Shown piece by piece: positions 36,137 through 49,439 of a stretch of DNA of 64,000 bases; the first letter of the stretch is position 1; the number at the start of each line of letters is the position of its first letter. Under the pieces are notes generated by a model, which saw only the letters and a list, made by a program, of their open reading frames with translations, searched no databases and had not been told where the DNA came from. Made by a program: the position numbers and the translations under genes. Location of the stretch: positions 101,151,001 through 101,215,000 of the forward strand of contig NC_134110.1 of the NCBI RefSeq assembly GCF_040939455.1, read 5' to 3'. Origin of the DNA: Microcebus murinus. Lineage: Eukaryota > Chordata > Mammalia > Primates > Cheirogaleidae.

Positions 36137-36515
36137 TGTCTTAGTCCATTTTTGTTGCTTATAACAGAATACTAGTCATTGGAGAATTTATGAATAAAAA
36201 GAATTTGTTTCTTACAGTGAGGGAGGCTGAGATGTCTAAGGTAGAGGGGCCACCTCTGGTGAGGGTTTTCTTGCTAATGGGGCCTCTCTGCAGAATCCCA
36301 AGGTGGCTCAGGGCATCCCGTGGTAAGGGGGCTGTGTGTGCTAGCTCAGGTCTGTCTTCTTATAAAACCTCCAGTCCTGCTCCCCTTATATCTCATCTAC
36401 CCCTTAATCCATTAATTCATCATCACCTCTTAAAGGCCCCACCTCTCAATGCTGCCACTTTGGGGATTAAATTTCAATGTGAGTTTTGGATAGAAAAGGC
36501 ATTCAAACCACAAGC
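36137..36515 (-). repeat. MaLR LTR (MST-type), antisense
   Basis: Plus strand starts tgtcttagtccatttttgtt and contains 'ggggccacctctggtgagg', 'aaggccccacctctcaatgc' and 'attcaaaccacaagca', the reverse of an MST LTR. Confidence 0.85.
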
Positions 36516-37950
36516 ACCCTCATAACCAGCTCCTTCCCTTGTCTTTCCAATCTCTGAAAAGGTCATCTCTATTCATCCAGTTGTACAGGCAAGAAACTTA
36601 GTATTGATTCTTGGTTCTTCCCTTTTCCTCATTCTCCACAGCTAATCTGTTAGCAAGTTCTGTCACCTCTATTTTCAAAATGTATTCCAACCTGTGTACT
36701 TTTCCCCACTCCACTGCTGCCTACCCCCTTTAGCTATGATTATGCATTGGCCTCCCAGCTGTTTTCACTTCCACACTTGCTTTCCAGTAGTATAATGTCC
36801 ACATAACTTCTTGTTTTTCTCATAATAAAATCCAAAATCATACCTTGACCTACGTTAAGACCTGCATAAGCTGGCCCCATCTGACTCTTGGAACTTACCT
36901 CCTATGTGCTTCCTTTCGTTACTGAAAACTTGACACTGTCCATGAAACTGAATCAGAAGAATGAGGACAAATGTTTTGGGGAGGAAGAAAGAGATTTACT
37001 TTGCTGGCAAAGGAGGGAAAATGGCAGAACTTCTTGTCTCAAAATCCAAATTTCCTGAACATAGACAGAAATACAGAGCCTTTAAAGGGAGGGCCCCTCA
37101 GTTCTAGGCTACTGTGGTTAACTATTCTAATAGTCCCATCTCTGCCAAAGACAAAGCCTGTGAACTCCGCCAACTGCCCATGTGGGGGGCTGGCACCACC
37201 TGGGATAAGAGCAAAAGGCCTTCTCCCTGCTCCTCCCTACCACTGGCCTGAGGTGGGATGTAGGTTTGAGTTCTCAAAAAGAGTAGGGGAAGTTTCAAAG
37301 AGACAGCAAATATTTTTGCTTTTCTTTTCTTCCAGGCCATTCCCTCTGTTACATATTCCTCACTCTAAATATTTCCCTTCCATATCTATGGGAAGAGGGG
37401 TGACTACTCTGTTATACTTTTAAGCACTTTATTCCAGATGCCATGTCTCCTGACTGTTCTTCAAATAAGACATGTTTTTATTCTCAATTTTTTCCAGTTG
37501 CTATTCATTTTGCCAGGAATAATGCTCTTCCAGTAAACCCTCACATGACCTGACCTCTGCTTAATTTACACCTATATTCAGATGTTGTGTCCAGAAGTCT
37601 TCAAGGGCCATCCTATCTCTACCACTCCCACATCAACTTCCATTTCCTTACTCAGCTGCATTTTTTTCATGCCACTTATCTCTGTTGGACATTATATTAA
37701 AGTCTGACATTGTCTTTGATATTATACTAAATCTAACATATTGAATGACATTATATTAAATGCTCTATTCTCCATGTCACTTTACCCTGACATTATAATA
37801 AATTGCTAAGTTTATATTAAATTTATTTGTTGCACATATGTACTTGTTCACTAGAATGTAAGCTCTCTTGCTGTATTCCCATCACTACAACAGTGCTTAC
37901 ACATGGCAACCACTACTATGTCTTTTTGAGTGAATGAAAATAGTGTAATC
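36516..37950. repeat. L2-like sequence with a possible LTR insert
   Basis: 36545-36940 and 37430-37950 read like L2 ('ttagcaagttctgtcacctc', 'ctccaaaatcataccttgac'-like pattern, 'ccatcactacaacagtgctt'). The block 36955-37425 differs in texture and may be an inserted antisense LTR; I am not sure. Its 150-codon frame at 36971-37423 has no recognisable domain. Confidence 0.4.
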
Positions 37951-40314
37951 CCTTTAACATTATAGAGGATAAAAGCATGTCTTCTGAGGGTATAAAATCC
38001 CTGCATTATATGATATTTTAAATTTTAAATAATGATTACATTTGGTGATATAATATGGCAAGAGCTATGGTGATATCAGGGGGACCTTTGTCTTTGGCAA
38101 ATCTGGACAATTGGCAATATGTAGGTAAGGATTCTGATTAAAAAGTTACAGGGGAAAGGGGGCGTATCTGTTTTACTCAACTTGCCCAGCCTCCAGGGAA
38201 CTGGGCTGTAGAGTGTGCCCCGAGGTGATGAGGGCACCATTGTTATATGGTCATCTGCAAGCATTTCTTCAATGCCTTGTTAAATGGTTTCTCTGAAAAG
38301 ACATACTAAAAATAAATCAGGAAATACACAAATCTGGGTGTAAAAAAAGAGTTTATATTACTTTGTTTCAAGCACTCATGGCAAATCTGACCCTTGACCC
38401 CCATCGTGGTAAGAAGTTCAACTTGAGGAAGGCTTTATGGGCCTCTGGGTGGGCTCTCCTAGCATCCTGGAACTCTGCAGTGCCCAGTAAATGGAGTGAA
38501 GCCTCTGGCCACCCCTGAGATTCTTATCTAAGCCCTGCTTTCCTTTTAAAGGCATGCGGCTCCACCCCAAGTGCTCAGCCTCAGTGAGGTCCTCCCCGCT
38601 TACAGTCTGATTGGATGTAGGGCTTTGATAGTCAATTGAGAGAACCTGTCCCCCTACCCCTCCTCATTTGCCGCCTTCCTCCCTGCCAGAGAAACTGCTT
38701 TTGGTTCAGACCAATTTGATCTCCCTGGTAGTCCTAAGCTTCTGTGATCCTCCCAAGCCTGAGCCCTTGGGCAATTAAGTCTTTTCAAAAGCAAAAGTTC
38801 CTAATTTTCCTGGAGACAGGGGCTCAAAGCCTACACACTTTATTCTTTCTGACACTTTTATAGCAGGGAGAAAAATCCACTAACCCACGAATTAATATCT
38901 CCATCACTTTTCTTGTCATACGAACAAAAGGTTGCATACTTTCCCTGTTTCATCTGTTGCCATATGAATTGTATCTAGTCCCGGCCACCCAAGATTTATA
39001 ATGACCAAGCCATTAATGACAACATGAAAAGATGATTCAGTGACAGGAAATAACAATGGTGATATTATTACCATTGTTACTACATAACAAAGCTGTGATT
39101 ATTGTATACTCCTCCTTTGCAAATTTGTCTAATATGTATTGGGATGTATGGGTAATTATTTAACTATGAAGTTTCATTTTAGTGTTAATATGAATACAAG
39201 TCATAAGAAGAAAAAGTCCTCCTTTTAATAAAGTAGTAAGTGGTTTTAATTAAACAACTATTGAACACTTATGCAGTAGGCCTGTGTCAGGGTTAGGGTT
39301 AGGGCCAGTAGCTACTGTCAGGCCAGTAGCTAAGGATATAAAAATGCACAAAACATGGTCCCTTCTCAAAGAGATGACAGCTTGGGACAACACCACCTTG
39401 ATAAGAAGTGTGACAATTCACTCATAACATTTCCTTCTCAGTGCCAATTTACTTGGCACCATTTTCATCAAGGAACTATCAATTATCTGTCATCCTCAAC
39501 CTTTCTTGAAATCAGTAAAGAAATAGTTTATACAATTTGATTCTATCAATAAGGAAATGATAGCAAAAGAAACAGCCACTGCATATCACACCATTTCAAT
39601 TTCAGATCTTTAGAATGCAATTATAATCTAATTTGTGCATTGTTAGAATCTGAATTTCCATCTAAGGTAAAAACATCTTTAATAATATAATTGTTATATA
39701 TTCTTACTCCCAGAATTTAGGTTTTGCAACAGAAATGGAAGAAGCCTTATATCTTCTCATGAAGATATACTTTTCTAACTATAAATATTAACGAATGATT
39801 TCTTACATGGGTTTCCCATGAAAGTTCTTGTACTAACTATTGTGCTAGGCAAGAATAACAGTCAGTTAATAACAGCCACAGCAAATTTGCTATTAAGAGT
39901 GTTCTCATTCTAGCTGATGATGAGCATACTTTTAGAGTTGCAAAATATACAGGTTCCATCCAATTTTATAGAACCTGCCAGATACTTGTGATAGAGAAAG
40001 AATATGGGATACATCTATAACAACTGAGTTAAGAAAATGTCTTGATCTTCATCCAGTTGAAACAGAAGTTGTTTTTGGAAATCAATTTTAAATATGTTTT
40101 ATATTTATATGGTACAAGTATAGACAAATAATTTTAGGCTTTGTATACTTGTAGACCAATTTTTGTTCTATATGAAGCACAATATGTTCATATAGCACCT
40201 TCTGCACTAAATCCAACTGAATACTATCTTCAACATCTTTCCCAAATTACTTAAAATGAATAGTAGGTTATAGTATTATACTTTTTTTTCCTAAAGTCTG
40301 ACTCAGATGTAAAT
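37951..40314. other. No gene recognised; possible LTR at about 38290-38880
   Basis: 38290-38880 has LTR-like composition but I cannot define its ends. 38881-40314 is AT-rich unique-looking sequence. A short ggttagggttaggg at 39291-39304 is too brief to be a telomeric tract. Confidence 0.35.
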
Positions 40315-40320
40315 ATTTAC

Positions 40321-40386
40321 ATGATACTTATTATGGTGTTCACACATTACATCATGATACTTATTACGGTGTTCACACATTACATC
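40321..40386. repeat. 33-bp tandem duplication
   Basis: Unit starting ATGATACTTATTA occurs at 40321-40353 and 40354-40386 with one mismatch. The 33-bp length keeps a chance reading frame open. Confidence 0.95.
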
Positions 40387-40969
40387 CTTTCATTTCAGAA
40401 ATTAGTAGCAACATTGTGTAAGGATCAGAACCAAAGCTCTGGCTTAGGTATTTGTGATTTTACTAGGAGCATTTTCACTGAAAAAATTTTTCACAGCCAT
40501 TAAAACAGCATTAGAATTATTTCACATTCAGGTATCAACCACAGAAATAGTAATAGGAGTGTGGCATGAATTAATTGGGTCATAGACCCCTGGACTTCAA
40601 ATTCTCTTCTGCAGAGCTCCGTGCAGATGTTTCCGATGCCTGGGCGTAGAGCTCTGCCCACTACTCTGCTCCAGCCAGTGCAGCTCAACTTTCTTCCATT
40701 TCAAACATTGGCATTCTCATATGATTTGGTGGTAAATTTTTTTAAAAATTGAAAACTTTTGTTTTCATTGTTAAATACCTATGATATGGGTAAGTGAAAA
40801 CCACAACCACAGGAGCGAAGAAGATAAAAATTGTTTTCTGATGTACTCTTTTACTTATGGATTCAAGCACAGGACATTTATTCCAGCATATCCATTCCTT
40901 GATTTACAAATATTTGCTGAGCAGATATTGTGAGCTTGGCACCCTTCCATAATAGTAAATAGTAATAGC

Positions 40970-41455
40970 AAAAAGAAGAAAAAAAGAATCAGGTTTCCAT
41001 CAACATGGGTATGGTGGAATATTTGTAGTCTATTCAAACTCTGGAAAACTATGCAGTTTTTAGAAATTGTTAAGTTGGATCTATTGATATTAACTTAAAA
41101 ACATGTTCAAAACATGTTCAGTGAAAAGCAAGTTATAAAGAAGCTATATAAAATATATTCATATTACATCCATATGTGTATATTATATCATAGAGACTTT
41201 GATTCCAGTTTTGTAAACAAGAGGAAAAACTCTTAATATAAATGGATGTTTGTACATGTTTACATGAACAGAGAGAGAGTATGGTATAATGTACAGAAAA
41301 TTGCTTATGTTGTTTTTCTCAAAGTTTGATGTTGGGGCTGGGGGAGGGAGGGTTGGGCATATCCATGGGAGAGTTTGGACTATTTATATTTGTATACTTT
41401 TTTATTGTTTGGTTGTAATAATAAGCTCACATTATTATAGTAAATCTACATAATA
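40970..41455 (+). repeat. Old L1 3'-end fragment
   Basis: 'gtatggtggaatatttgtag', 'aactatgcagtttttag' and a 3' A/T-rich tail region are consistent with a diverged L1 3' end. Family not assigned. Confidence 0.5.
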
Positions 41456-41689
41456 ACTTTTAAACAAATTTCTCTTTTAGTATTGTCATTTGAAGTTTTT
41501 TAACTTAACTGTGTGATTTTAAATCATAATCAATAAGAATTATTAAATGTATTCAGAGTATTTATGCTGATAGCATTAATGCTTTAAATATAAAAACAAC
41601 ATGTGACTTTGTCCTCTTTACTTACTGAGCGTTAATCAACTTTGTTTGTTTGTCTTCATTAAAAACTTTTGGCCGTGCAAAAACAACAC

Positions 41690-44150
41690 CTATTTGTTTT
41701 AATAAAATATGAGATATAATTTACTTACAATATGTGACTGTTTTAGATTTATAGTTCAACAAATTTCAATTATATATATATTTATATACTCATAGAACTT
41801 CAATCAAGACATAGTATCAAGCACCCCTAAAAGTTCCTTCTATGCCCCTTTGCAGACAGTAACCCTTTACCCTCAGACCCAGGCAACCACTGATCTTATT
41901 TCTATCATCATACATTAATATTGCCTGTTCTGTAATGCCATGTAAATGAAATCATACACCATTCCTCTGTTGTTTCTGGGTTTTTGCCCAGCATAATCTT
42001 TTTGAGATTCATCCCTTTTGCGATGTCATTCTTTCTTATTTCTGAGTAGTGTTCCATTATGCAAATATATCATAATTTTTATCCATTCACCAGTTAATGG
42101 ATATTTGTTATTATTTTCAGTTATTAGTTACTATGGCTATAATGGCTATGAATGTTTGTGTCCATGTTTTTTCTTGGTGACATATGTTTTTATTTCTTTG
42201 GGGCAAATACCTAGAAGTGAAATTACTGGTGAGCATAAATTTAACTATGTAAGAATCTGCCAAAATCTTGTCCAACGTGGGTGTAATGCTTCACACTTCC
42301 ACGAGCAGTGTATGAGTTCCAGGTGCTCCTCATACTTGCCAACCTTGGCATTATCACTTTTTATCTCTTTTTAATATTAGCCAGTCTATAGAGTGTGTAG
42401 CCAGTCTAGAGACTGTCTCATGGAGGTTTTAATTTGCATTTATCTAATGACTAATGATAGTCATATGCATATTTGTCATTCATATGTCTTCTTTTGCAAA
42501 GTTGCTACTCAAATATTTTGTGTATTTTTTTTAATTAGTTCGTTATCTGATTATTGAATTATTAGAGTTCTTTATGTATCATGGATATAAGACCTTTGTC
42601 AGATAGATACATGTTAAATAGTTTCTCCAAGTATGGAGATTGTTTTTCTATTTTTAAAGTTTTGTGGTTTGAAGAGCAGATGTTTTAGTTTTGATGAAAT
42701 TTATCAATTTATTTGTTTCATAGTTTATGCTTTTTGTGTCCTAGGAAATCATTGCATATCATATTTTGTGAAAATTTCTTCAAGAAGTTTCCTAGTTTTA
42801 GTTTTGTGTTTGGGTCTATTATCCGTACCAAATTTACTTCTTTGTATGGAATTGATACAAGTATTCAGTTGTCCTAGCACCATTTGTTGAAAGACTATTT
42901 TCCCTAATTAAATTATTTTGGCATCTTTGTAAAAACCTGATTGATTATATAGTGTGGATCAGTTTAAAAATTCTCTATTCTGGTTCACTGGCCTATAAGT
43001 TTGTCATTATGCCCATATCACACTATCTTGATTGTTATAGCTGTATAGGAAGTCTATTTTTTTTTAATTTTAGCTTATTATGGGGGTACAAGTGTTAAGG
43101 TTACTTATATTGCCCATGCCCCCCTCCCCCCTCGAGTAAGAGCTTCAAGCATGTCGATCACCCAAACGTTGCACATCTTACTCGTTGTGGTTGTATATAC
43201 CCCTCCGCTCCTCCCCCGTCCCACCCTCCCGACACCCGATAAATGTTGCTCCTATATGTCCACTTAGGTGTTGATCCGTTAATACCAATTTGCTGGTGAG
43301 TACATGTGGTGCTGGTTTTTCCATTCTTGAGATACTTCACTTAGTAGAATGGGCTCCAGCTCTATCCAGGACAATACAAGAGGTGCTATGTCACTTGTTT
43401 TTTGCGGCTGAGTAGAACTCCATGGTATACATATACCACATTTTATTAAGCCACTGATGTATTGATGGGTACTTAAGTTGTTTCCTTATCTTTGCATGAA
43501 GTATTTAGTAGACATTCTTGTTTTGTTCCCAGTCTTCGGGGAAAAGCACTCTGTATTTTAGCAAGAAGTATCATATTAGCTGTAGATTTTTTATATATGC
43601 CCTTCATCAACTTGAGAAAGTTTTTTCTTTGCCTGGTTTTTTGAGAGTTTTTAATATAAGTAGGAAATACATTTTGTCAAATGCATTTTATTCCTTTATT
43701 GATATGATTATATGATCTATGTTTTATTAGCAAGGCACATTACTTCAGAATTCTGTTTTGTTAATGTACAGATTATATTGTTTGATTTTCTATTATTATA
43801 CCAACCTCTCATTACTTTGACAAACTCTGCTTGTTTGTAATATATAATCATTTATGTATATACAGCTGAATTCTATTTTGTTAAGAAATATTCATGTTCA
43901 TTAGGGATATTGGTGTTAGTAATGTCTTTGTCTGATTTTGCTATCAGAGTCATGGTAGATTTGTAAAACAAATTCAAAAGCGTCAAGTTCTATTTTCTGA
44001 AGGGGTTTATAGAATTATAATGCTTCCATTTTAAAAATTGTATTGATTTTAGCTTTTGTCTTTATTATTTCCTTCTTTATACTTCTGTTTTAAAATTTAA
44101 TTTGGTGTTCTTTTTTTCAAGTTTGTGAAGTCAGAAGCTTAGATTATTAA
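41690..44150 (-). repeat. Old L1 (L1M-type), antisense
   Basis: Reverse-complement L1 sequence in order: 'gcccctttgcagacagtaac' region, 'ctgagtagtgttccattatg', 'cttggtgacatatgttttta', 'agcaccatttgttgaaagac', 'atcacactatcttgattgtt' and 'ttgatatgattatatgatct'. No frame over about 120 codons; a decayed copy split by the younger L1 at 43045-43490. Confidence 0.8.
43045..43490 (-). mobile_element. Young L1 3' end, antisense, 5'-truncated
   Basis: Plus-strand T-rich start, then the reverse complement of the L1 3' end also seen at 62880-63320: 'attatgggggtacaagtgtt', 'tcttactcgttgtggttgta' and 'caatttgctggtgagtacat'. It sits inside older antisense L1 sequence. Only the last ~430 bp of the element is present. 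Confidence 0.88.
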
Positions 44151-44154
44151 TGTT

Positions 44155-44262
44155 AATCTTTTTTCTAATAGTAATTTTTTCTAATAGTAATTCTTTCTAA
44201 TAGTAATTTAAAGCTATAAATAAGTCTTTTTTTCTAATAGTAATTTAAAGCTATAAATTTTC
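44155..44262. repeat. Short tandem repeat, ttttctaatagtaatt unit
   Basis: Four imperfect copies of a ~17-bp unit; the last two extend to include 'taaagctataaa'. Local duplication in AT-rich DNA. Confidence 0.9.
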
Positions 44263-44361
44263 CTTTATGCCTGCCTCATATATATCTCAAAAATTTTGAT
44301 ATGTTATGTTTTCTTTATCATTTAGTCAGAAATATTTTCTAATGATCCATGTGTTATTGAG

Positions 44362-44365
<4 letters not shown>

Positions 44366-44408
<43 letters not shown>
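44366..44408. repeat. (GT)n microsatellite
   Basis: About 21 uninterrupted GT dinucleotides. Confidence 0.98.
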
Positions 44409-44409
<1 letters not shown>

Positions 44410-44874
44410 AACTTTCTAGTGTTGGGGATATTCTATTTATCTTTTTGTTTTTGATTTTTAACTTAAATTGGTGTATTTGGAAAACATTGCCTATTTGATT
44501 TAAATCTTCCCAAATTTAGTGAAAATTTCATTTCTTCATTATTTTAATATTTTCTCTTAAATACTTGAATATATTTTTAATAGTATTTTAAAAGACCTTG
44601 TCTGCTTTCCCATCACCTGTGTCATGATTCCTTTGATTGCTTGACTTTTCTCCTCCCTTCGTGTCACATTTTCCTGCTTCTTCATATGTCTAGCAATTTT
44701 AATTGGATGCTTATTATTGTTAATATTATAATGTGTCTCTAGTTTTGTTAACTCCCTTTAAAAATTGTTAAGTGTTCCTTTGGAAGGTAGTTAATTTAGT
44801 TGCAGATGAACTGTATCCTTTTGAAAGCTGTTTTTAAGCTTTGTTAGGGTGAGTTTGGAGGAGCCTTTACTTTA

Positions 44875-45305
44875 ACACTGGTTTGGATGTTTGGCCCCTC
44901 CAAATCTCATGCTGCAGTTGATCCCCAGTGTTGCCAAATGTGGGGCTCGGTGGGAAGTGCTCGGGCTTTGGGAGCAGATCCCTGATGAACCGCGTGGTGC
45001 CCTCCTCGCGGTAATGGGGTGATGAGTAGGTTCTCACTTTATTAGTTCACTTGAGAGCTGGTTGTTTAAAAGAGCCCTGTACCTCCTTCCCTCCTCCCAC
45101 TCTTGCTCCCTCTCTGGCCATGTGACACGCCAGCTCCCCCTTCACCTTCAGCCTTGATTGGAAGCTCCCTGAAGCCCTCACCGGACGCAGATGCTGGGAC
45201 CATGCTTGTACAGTCTGCAGAACCACTAGCGAAATAAAACTCTTTTCTTTAGAAGTTACCCAACTTCAGGTATTTTCTTTATAGCAACACAGATGGGCTA
45301 ACACA
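44875..45305 (+). repeat. MST-type MaLR LTR, sense
   Basis: Ordered matches: 'ggtttggatgtttggcccct', 'cccagtgttgccaaatgtgg', 'gccatgtgacacgccagc', 'agcgaaataaaactcttttc' and 'tagcaacacagatgggctaa'. A near-complete solo LTR. Confidence 0.88.
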
Positions 45306-46017
45306 GTCCTCCTCTTAAGTAATGCATATTTTGGATCTTGACTGAGTGTTCCAGTTGTTTGGTGAGGCTGCTTCAGGCTGGTGGGCTGAAACTCAGTATC
45401 AATAGCCCTGTGTTGTCTGTGGTAATGCTGCCTTTCTCCTGTGCTTGGGGGCACTCTACACTTGTAGAACTTAGTAACCAGTCAGAAACTCAAGGGGACT
45501 CAATGCAGATATATGGAATTGTTTTTCTGCCTAGTCATCTTTATTTCGTACTCTTTCTTGTAAATTCCTGTCACCTGGGCCTACTGTCACCCCAGCTCAA
45601 GAAGAGCTCCACATTCTTCTTGCCCTGGGCTAACTTTGCACCTGCATGGCCCTGAACATGAGTGCCTCTCTAATTTTCCAGCCTCTGCATCTCATTGGTC
45701 TCCCCTTCATCCTAGCCCTGTTCCTGCTTCACCCCTCCCTGTGCCAAAATCCACTGAATGCTTGGAGCAGAGAACATGGATGTCATAAGCCCTATTTTTC
45801 TTCTTTTGGAAGTCATTGTCCTGAGCTCCTGGATGTTGATAAAGTATTATTTTCACACATTTTTTCTAGTTTTATTTTTATTTAGGCAGGAGTATGAATC
45901 AGTCCCTGTTATTCCTTCTTGTCCACAGTGAAAGTCTCCTAAGCCCTATCTTAGAAATCTAAATGAATGACTCAAAGATTTGTCAAACGATGTTGTATTA
46001 ATAAAAATCTACAACAC
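45306..46017. other. No gene recognised
   Basis: Mixed sequence. The frames at 45338-45655 and 45646-45885 have hydrophobic stretches but no signal-peptide context, splice sites or homologous domain that I recognise. Confidence 0.4.
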
Positions 46018-46310
46018 CTGGCTAGGTGTGGTGGCTCATGCCTATAATCTCAGCACTTTGTGAGGCTGAGAAGGGAAGATCACTTGAGGCCTGGAGTTCA
46101 AGACCAGTCTGGGCATAGTAAGACCCTGTCTTTATAAAAAATTAAAAAATTAGCTGGGTATGGCAGTGCATACCTGTAATCCTAGCTACTTGGGAGGCTG
46201 AGGTGGGAGGATCACTTGAGCCTAGGAGTTTGAGGTTACAGCAAGCTATGGTCATGCCACTGTACTCCAGCCTGGGTGACAGGTGAGACTCTATCTCTTA
46301 AAAATATCTG
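46018..46310 (+). repeat. AluJ-like SINE, sense
   Basis: Starts ggctaggtgtggtggctc; dimer with an A-rich linker and end 'ccagcctgggtgacaggtga'. More diverged than the lemur-type copies. Confidence 0.92.
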
Positions 46311-48310
46311 CAAAAGCAAAATACATAAACTTCAAATAAATCTCAATCAATTATTAAACAAGATAATTTCTTCAAAGTTATTCCTATTCAATAATATATG
46401 AATTTCTGTCTTAAATCCTTAATGTATTCAAAATATATTTAATAGCAAAATTGTGCAGGCACAATTTTAGATATTTTTTAACATTATTTTATGTACATGT
46501 TATGATAACTAATATTTATATATAATTTTATAATTTAAATGCATTTCACATATATTATTTCTTGTGATCCTAATATAAAAGCTGTGAGATAGGAAGAGTA
46601 TCACTGGACCTAGAAGATAAATGTCTTAATTCAAACTCATTATTAGACTAAATGATCCTATGTATTTAAATGGCTCTTAAGTCTTTCTGGTTCATATAAG
46701 TTACTACATATTGCAGAAACTGCAAATAATAAGGAAGACCAATTAGACTGAAAGAGGAAACTAAGGGTTTGCATTTAAATAATACTTGGGTACCTGCTAG
46801 TCTGATTTGTCACATTTAAAATATAAATATAAATGCAAGACATGCAAATTGATGATGCTTTATAGGGAGAATGAAAAAGAGGATCTTTTGCAATATTTCT
46901 AAGCCAAAAATCATAGTATACATAATAACAATAAGGATAGTTTTTACTTAAGCACTTGCTGTATGATCAGCCTTGTGCTAAGTGCCTATTACAGAATGTA
47001 ATCCTCCCACAAAGCATGTGCTAGGTACATGATCAGCCATGTTTACAATGCATAGACTAAAACTTAGATTAAGAGCCCAAATCAAGTTTATGTAGTTAAT
47101 AACTGAGTGAGCCTGCACATAATCAAACTTGAATTTCTGACTTTAAAGCCCAGATTTAACCACTCTTAACCATAACTATAGCACTACCTTATTAAAAAAA
47201 AAACAACAAAAAACCAGAAACTCTGTTTATGTCCTTATCATGTGGAGACAAAGGCTCTTAATTTTTTCTTTGCCACATTCCTGTTAATTTTATTAAGCAC
47301 AGAGTTTATCATAAAATTAATATAATATGACTTCATTGATGTTAAGTTGACTTTAAAAACAATCTCGTGGAAAAATGGCCAAGAATGAAGGAGGAGTAGC
47401 CAATTCAAATGCATAAGGACCACAGATTTGAAAAGACTGAAGTGATTTCTGGTTTTCATAATTTCTAAGACTATGTGAATCCCCAAAGTCTAATATCTGA
47501 AAGTCCCCTAAATGTTGAAGAAAACATCGTAATGACTTTTAATGCATATCTGAGATAGTAGCAGTCAAAAAAAATACCCAGAAATGAAGTTCAATACATC
47601 AGATTTTTTATTTCTATCAAGATATTGAATCAATATGAACTGTTGGTGCTTTGTAAATCAAACCCAAAGAATCAATAGAAAGTAAAGAGGAAGAGGATTT
47701 GAAAAATAAAAAAATGAGGAAAGCCAAGGTCAGCCTGGGCTTGTGACTGGAGGGCAGTGGCATCCCGGGCAGAGGACTGCAGGAGGCCACCATGAGAGGA
47801 AAGGTGAAGGACAGCTTTCGGCTGTCGTCTGGGCTCCTTGTGAGCTGTCCTGGGGCAACCATTGCTTCCCCTGTTCAGGACAGACATTACAGACCAAACG
47901 CAGACTAGTGGTGTTCGTAGGGTGATGTCGGAGCAGGGCAGAGCCTGGGATCAGAGGAAGCCATAGCAGGTGTTCACTTCTCCAGCTTCTCTCAAACCCC
48001 CTGGGAGAGCAAGCCAACACCTAGGAGATGTCTTCTCTCAGTCCTTACCCTCTGAATTGTCAGTGGAGTAGGTGCAAACCAGAAGGGCAGAACATTCTGG
48101 TGCACGGGGCTCCTTGCCCTGGGTCCCATCCCCTCTCGCCTCCTTAAACTCCTGAGAGGGGTCGAGACTGGGCTCTGTTCTCCTGCCCTTAAGAAACTGC
48201 CAGACAGAGTAGCTGATACTTTTATCAGAGCAGGAGTTCATGAGCTAAAATATCTAAACACCAGATGCATATGAACACTAAGAAATAAAGCAATAAGTTG
48301 AACTACATTG
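46311..48310. other. No gene recognised; MIR at about 46935-47165
   Basis: 'tgtatgatcagccttgtgct' and 'aagtgcctattacagaatgt' mark a MIR. The rest, including the overlapping frames at 47617-48241, shows no family motif. Confidence 0.45.
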
Positions 48311-48955
48311 AAAGGGGCGGCCTTGCAACAATAACAGGAAAATACCTAATCCTACAATTTCCCAGTAGCAGTTAAAGACCAATCCCATGAGTTCTCTCAC
48401 TGACCGGCACCCTGCAGTTCTGTTTTGCACAATTTCTGAAAGGGACTGAAGGGGCAGAAAAGAGATCTAAATCTCTCTCTTTCACAATTGTTTTTTGAGA
48501 ATCTGCTTTTACAGATTCCTGAATAAGCAGCAGAAGAAGGAGCTACAGCCTCAACCATATCTCCAGGACAGAGTTGCATCTCCTGGGATAAACCTTTCTC
48601 TAAGGCAAGGCAGGAAACCAACTCTTGGACTTTGACATCCCTGTAGTTTTTGTTATCTACCTCTGCTGCTTTGTTAGCAGCTGACAGCCCTCACTAGTTT
48701 TTTCTTCTCTTCATGCCCCTTAAAAGCAGCAAGACACTTGGCCTTGCTGCTGGCATCCTCTTCTCTTTGTTTGGGATGCCACAGTCTTGTCTCCCTGGTC
48801 TCTTATCCACCACCCCCCTCTCATATTCTCTCTGCCCTTCTAAAGGATAAAATAAACTTTTGTTACTTTGATATATCTTAATATCTGCATGAGAAAGCTT
48901 TCTCCACCTGTGCTGTGAGCACCTATTAGCTTTTCTACCCTAACGTGCATGTCAT
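48311..48955 (+). repeat. Solo LTR, sense; homologous to 733-1385
   Basis: Starts TGAAAGGGGCGGCC and has an AATAAA signal at about 48850 ('ggataaaataaacttttgtt'). Matches the antisense copy near the window start along its full length. The reverse-strand 74-codon frame shared with the other copy is a by-product of the LTR. Confidence 0.75.
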
Positions 48956-49439
48956 ACACAAAACAGAATTTTGATAAATCATCATAAATAATTAATTCTC
49001 AATATACTCAAGGCAATAATAAAAAAAGTAACAATCTGAAGAAAGAACATGAGCAGTCAGCACACAATCTAATGCTGCAGATGCTGATAGAGGATTATCA
49101 GGCTAGAAAATGCCTGGGCATTGATATTTACATACACACGAGTCCTCTTACTAAGGGCTGCACTTCAATGGCTGAGATAAACAATTTTTTTCACCAGACT
49201 CAAGGAACATTTTTTTTTTTTTTTTTTTAGTTAGGGTGAAAAGGAGTTACTCTTGCAAAATTCCGGAACTGGGTATCCATACCCTCTGCATGAGGTGAGA
49301 AACTCCTGGATGAGAAATCAACCAAAATATGTTCCTTTATCAATGACATCCCTCAAGAACCTATCAGAAGAAAATGCAGAACTGCTTCTGTAGTCCAGAA
49401 TGCATGAGAGCTTAATAGACAAACCTCTATTGAAGATAC
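48956..49439. other. No gene recognised; poly(T) at 49210-49229
   Basis: Unassigned. The T run lacks an attached SINE or L1 end. Confidence 0.4.

Noticed and set aside
39291..39304. Telomere-like ggttagggttaggg
   Set aside because: Only about two units; not an interstitial telomere block.
42018..42374. 118-codon Cys/Phe-rich frame
   Set aside because: Lies in antisense old L1 sequence.
48397..48621. Minus-strand 74-codon frame similar to 1087-1296
   Set aside because: The similarity comes from the shared LTR, not from a conserved gene.
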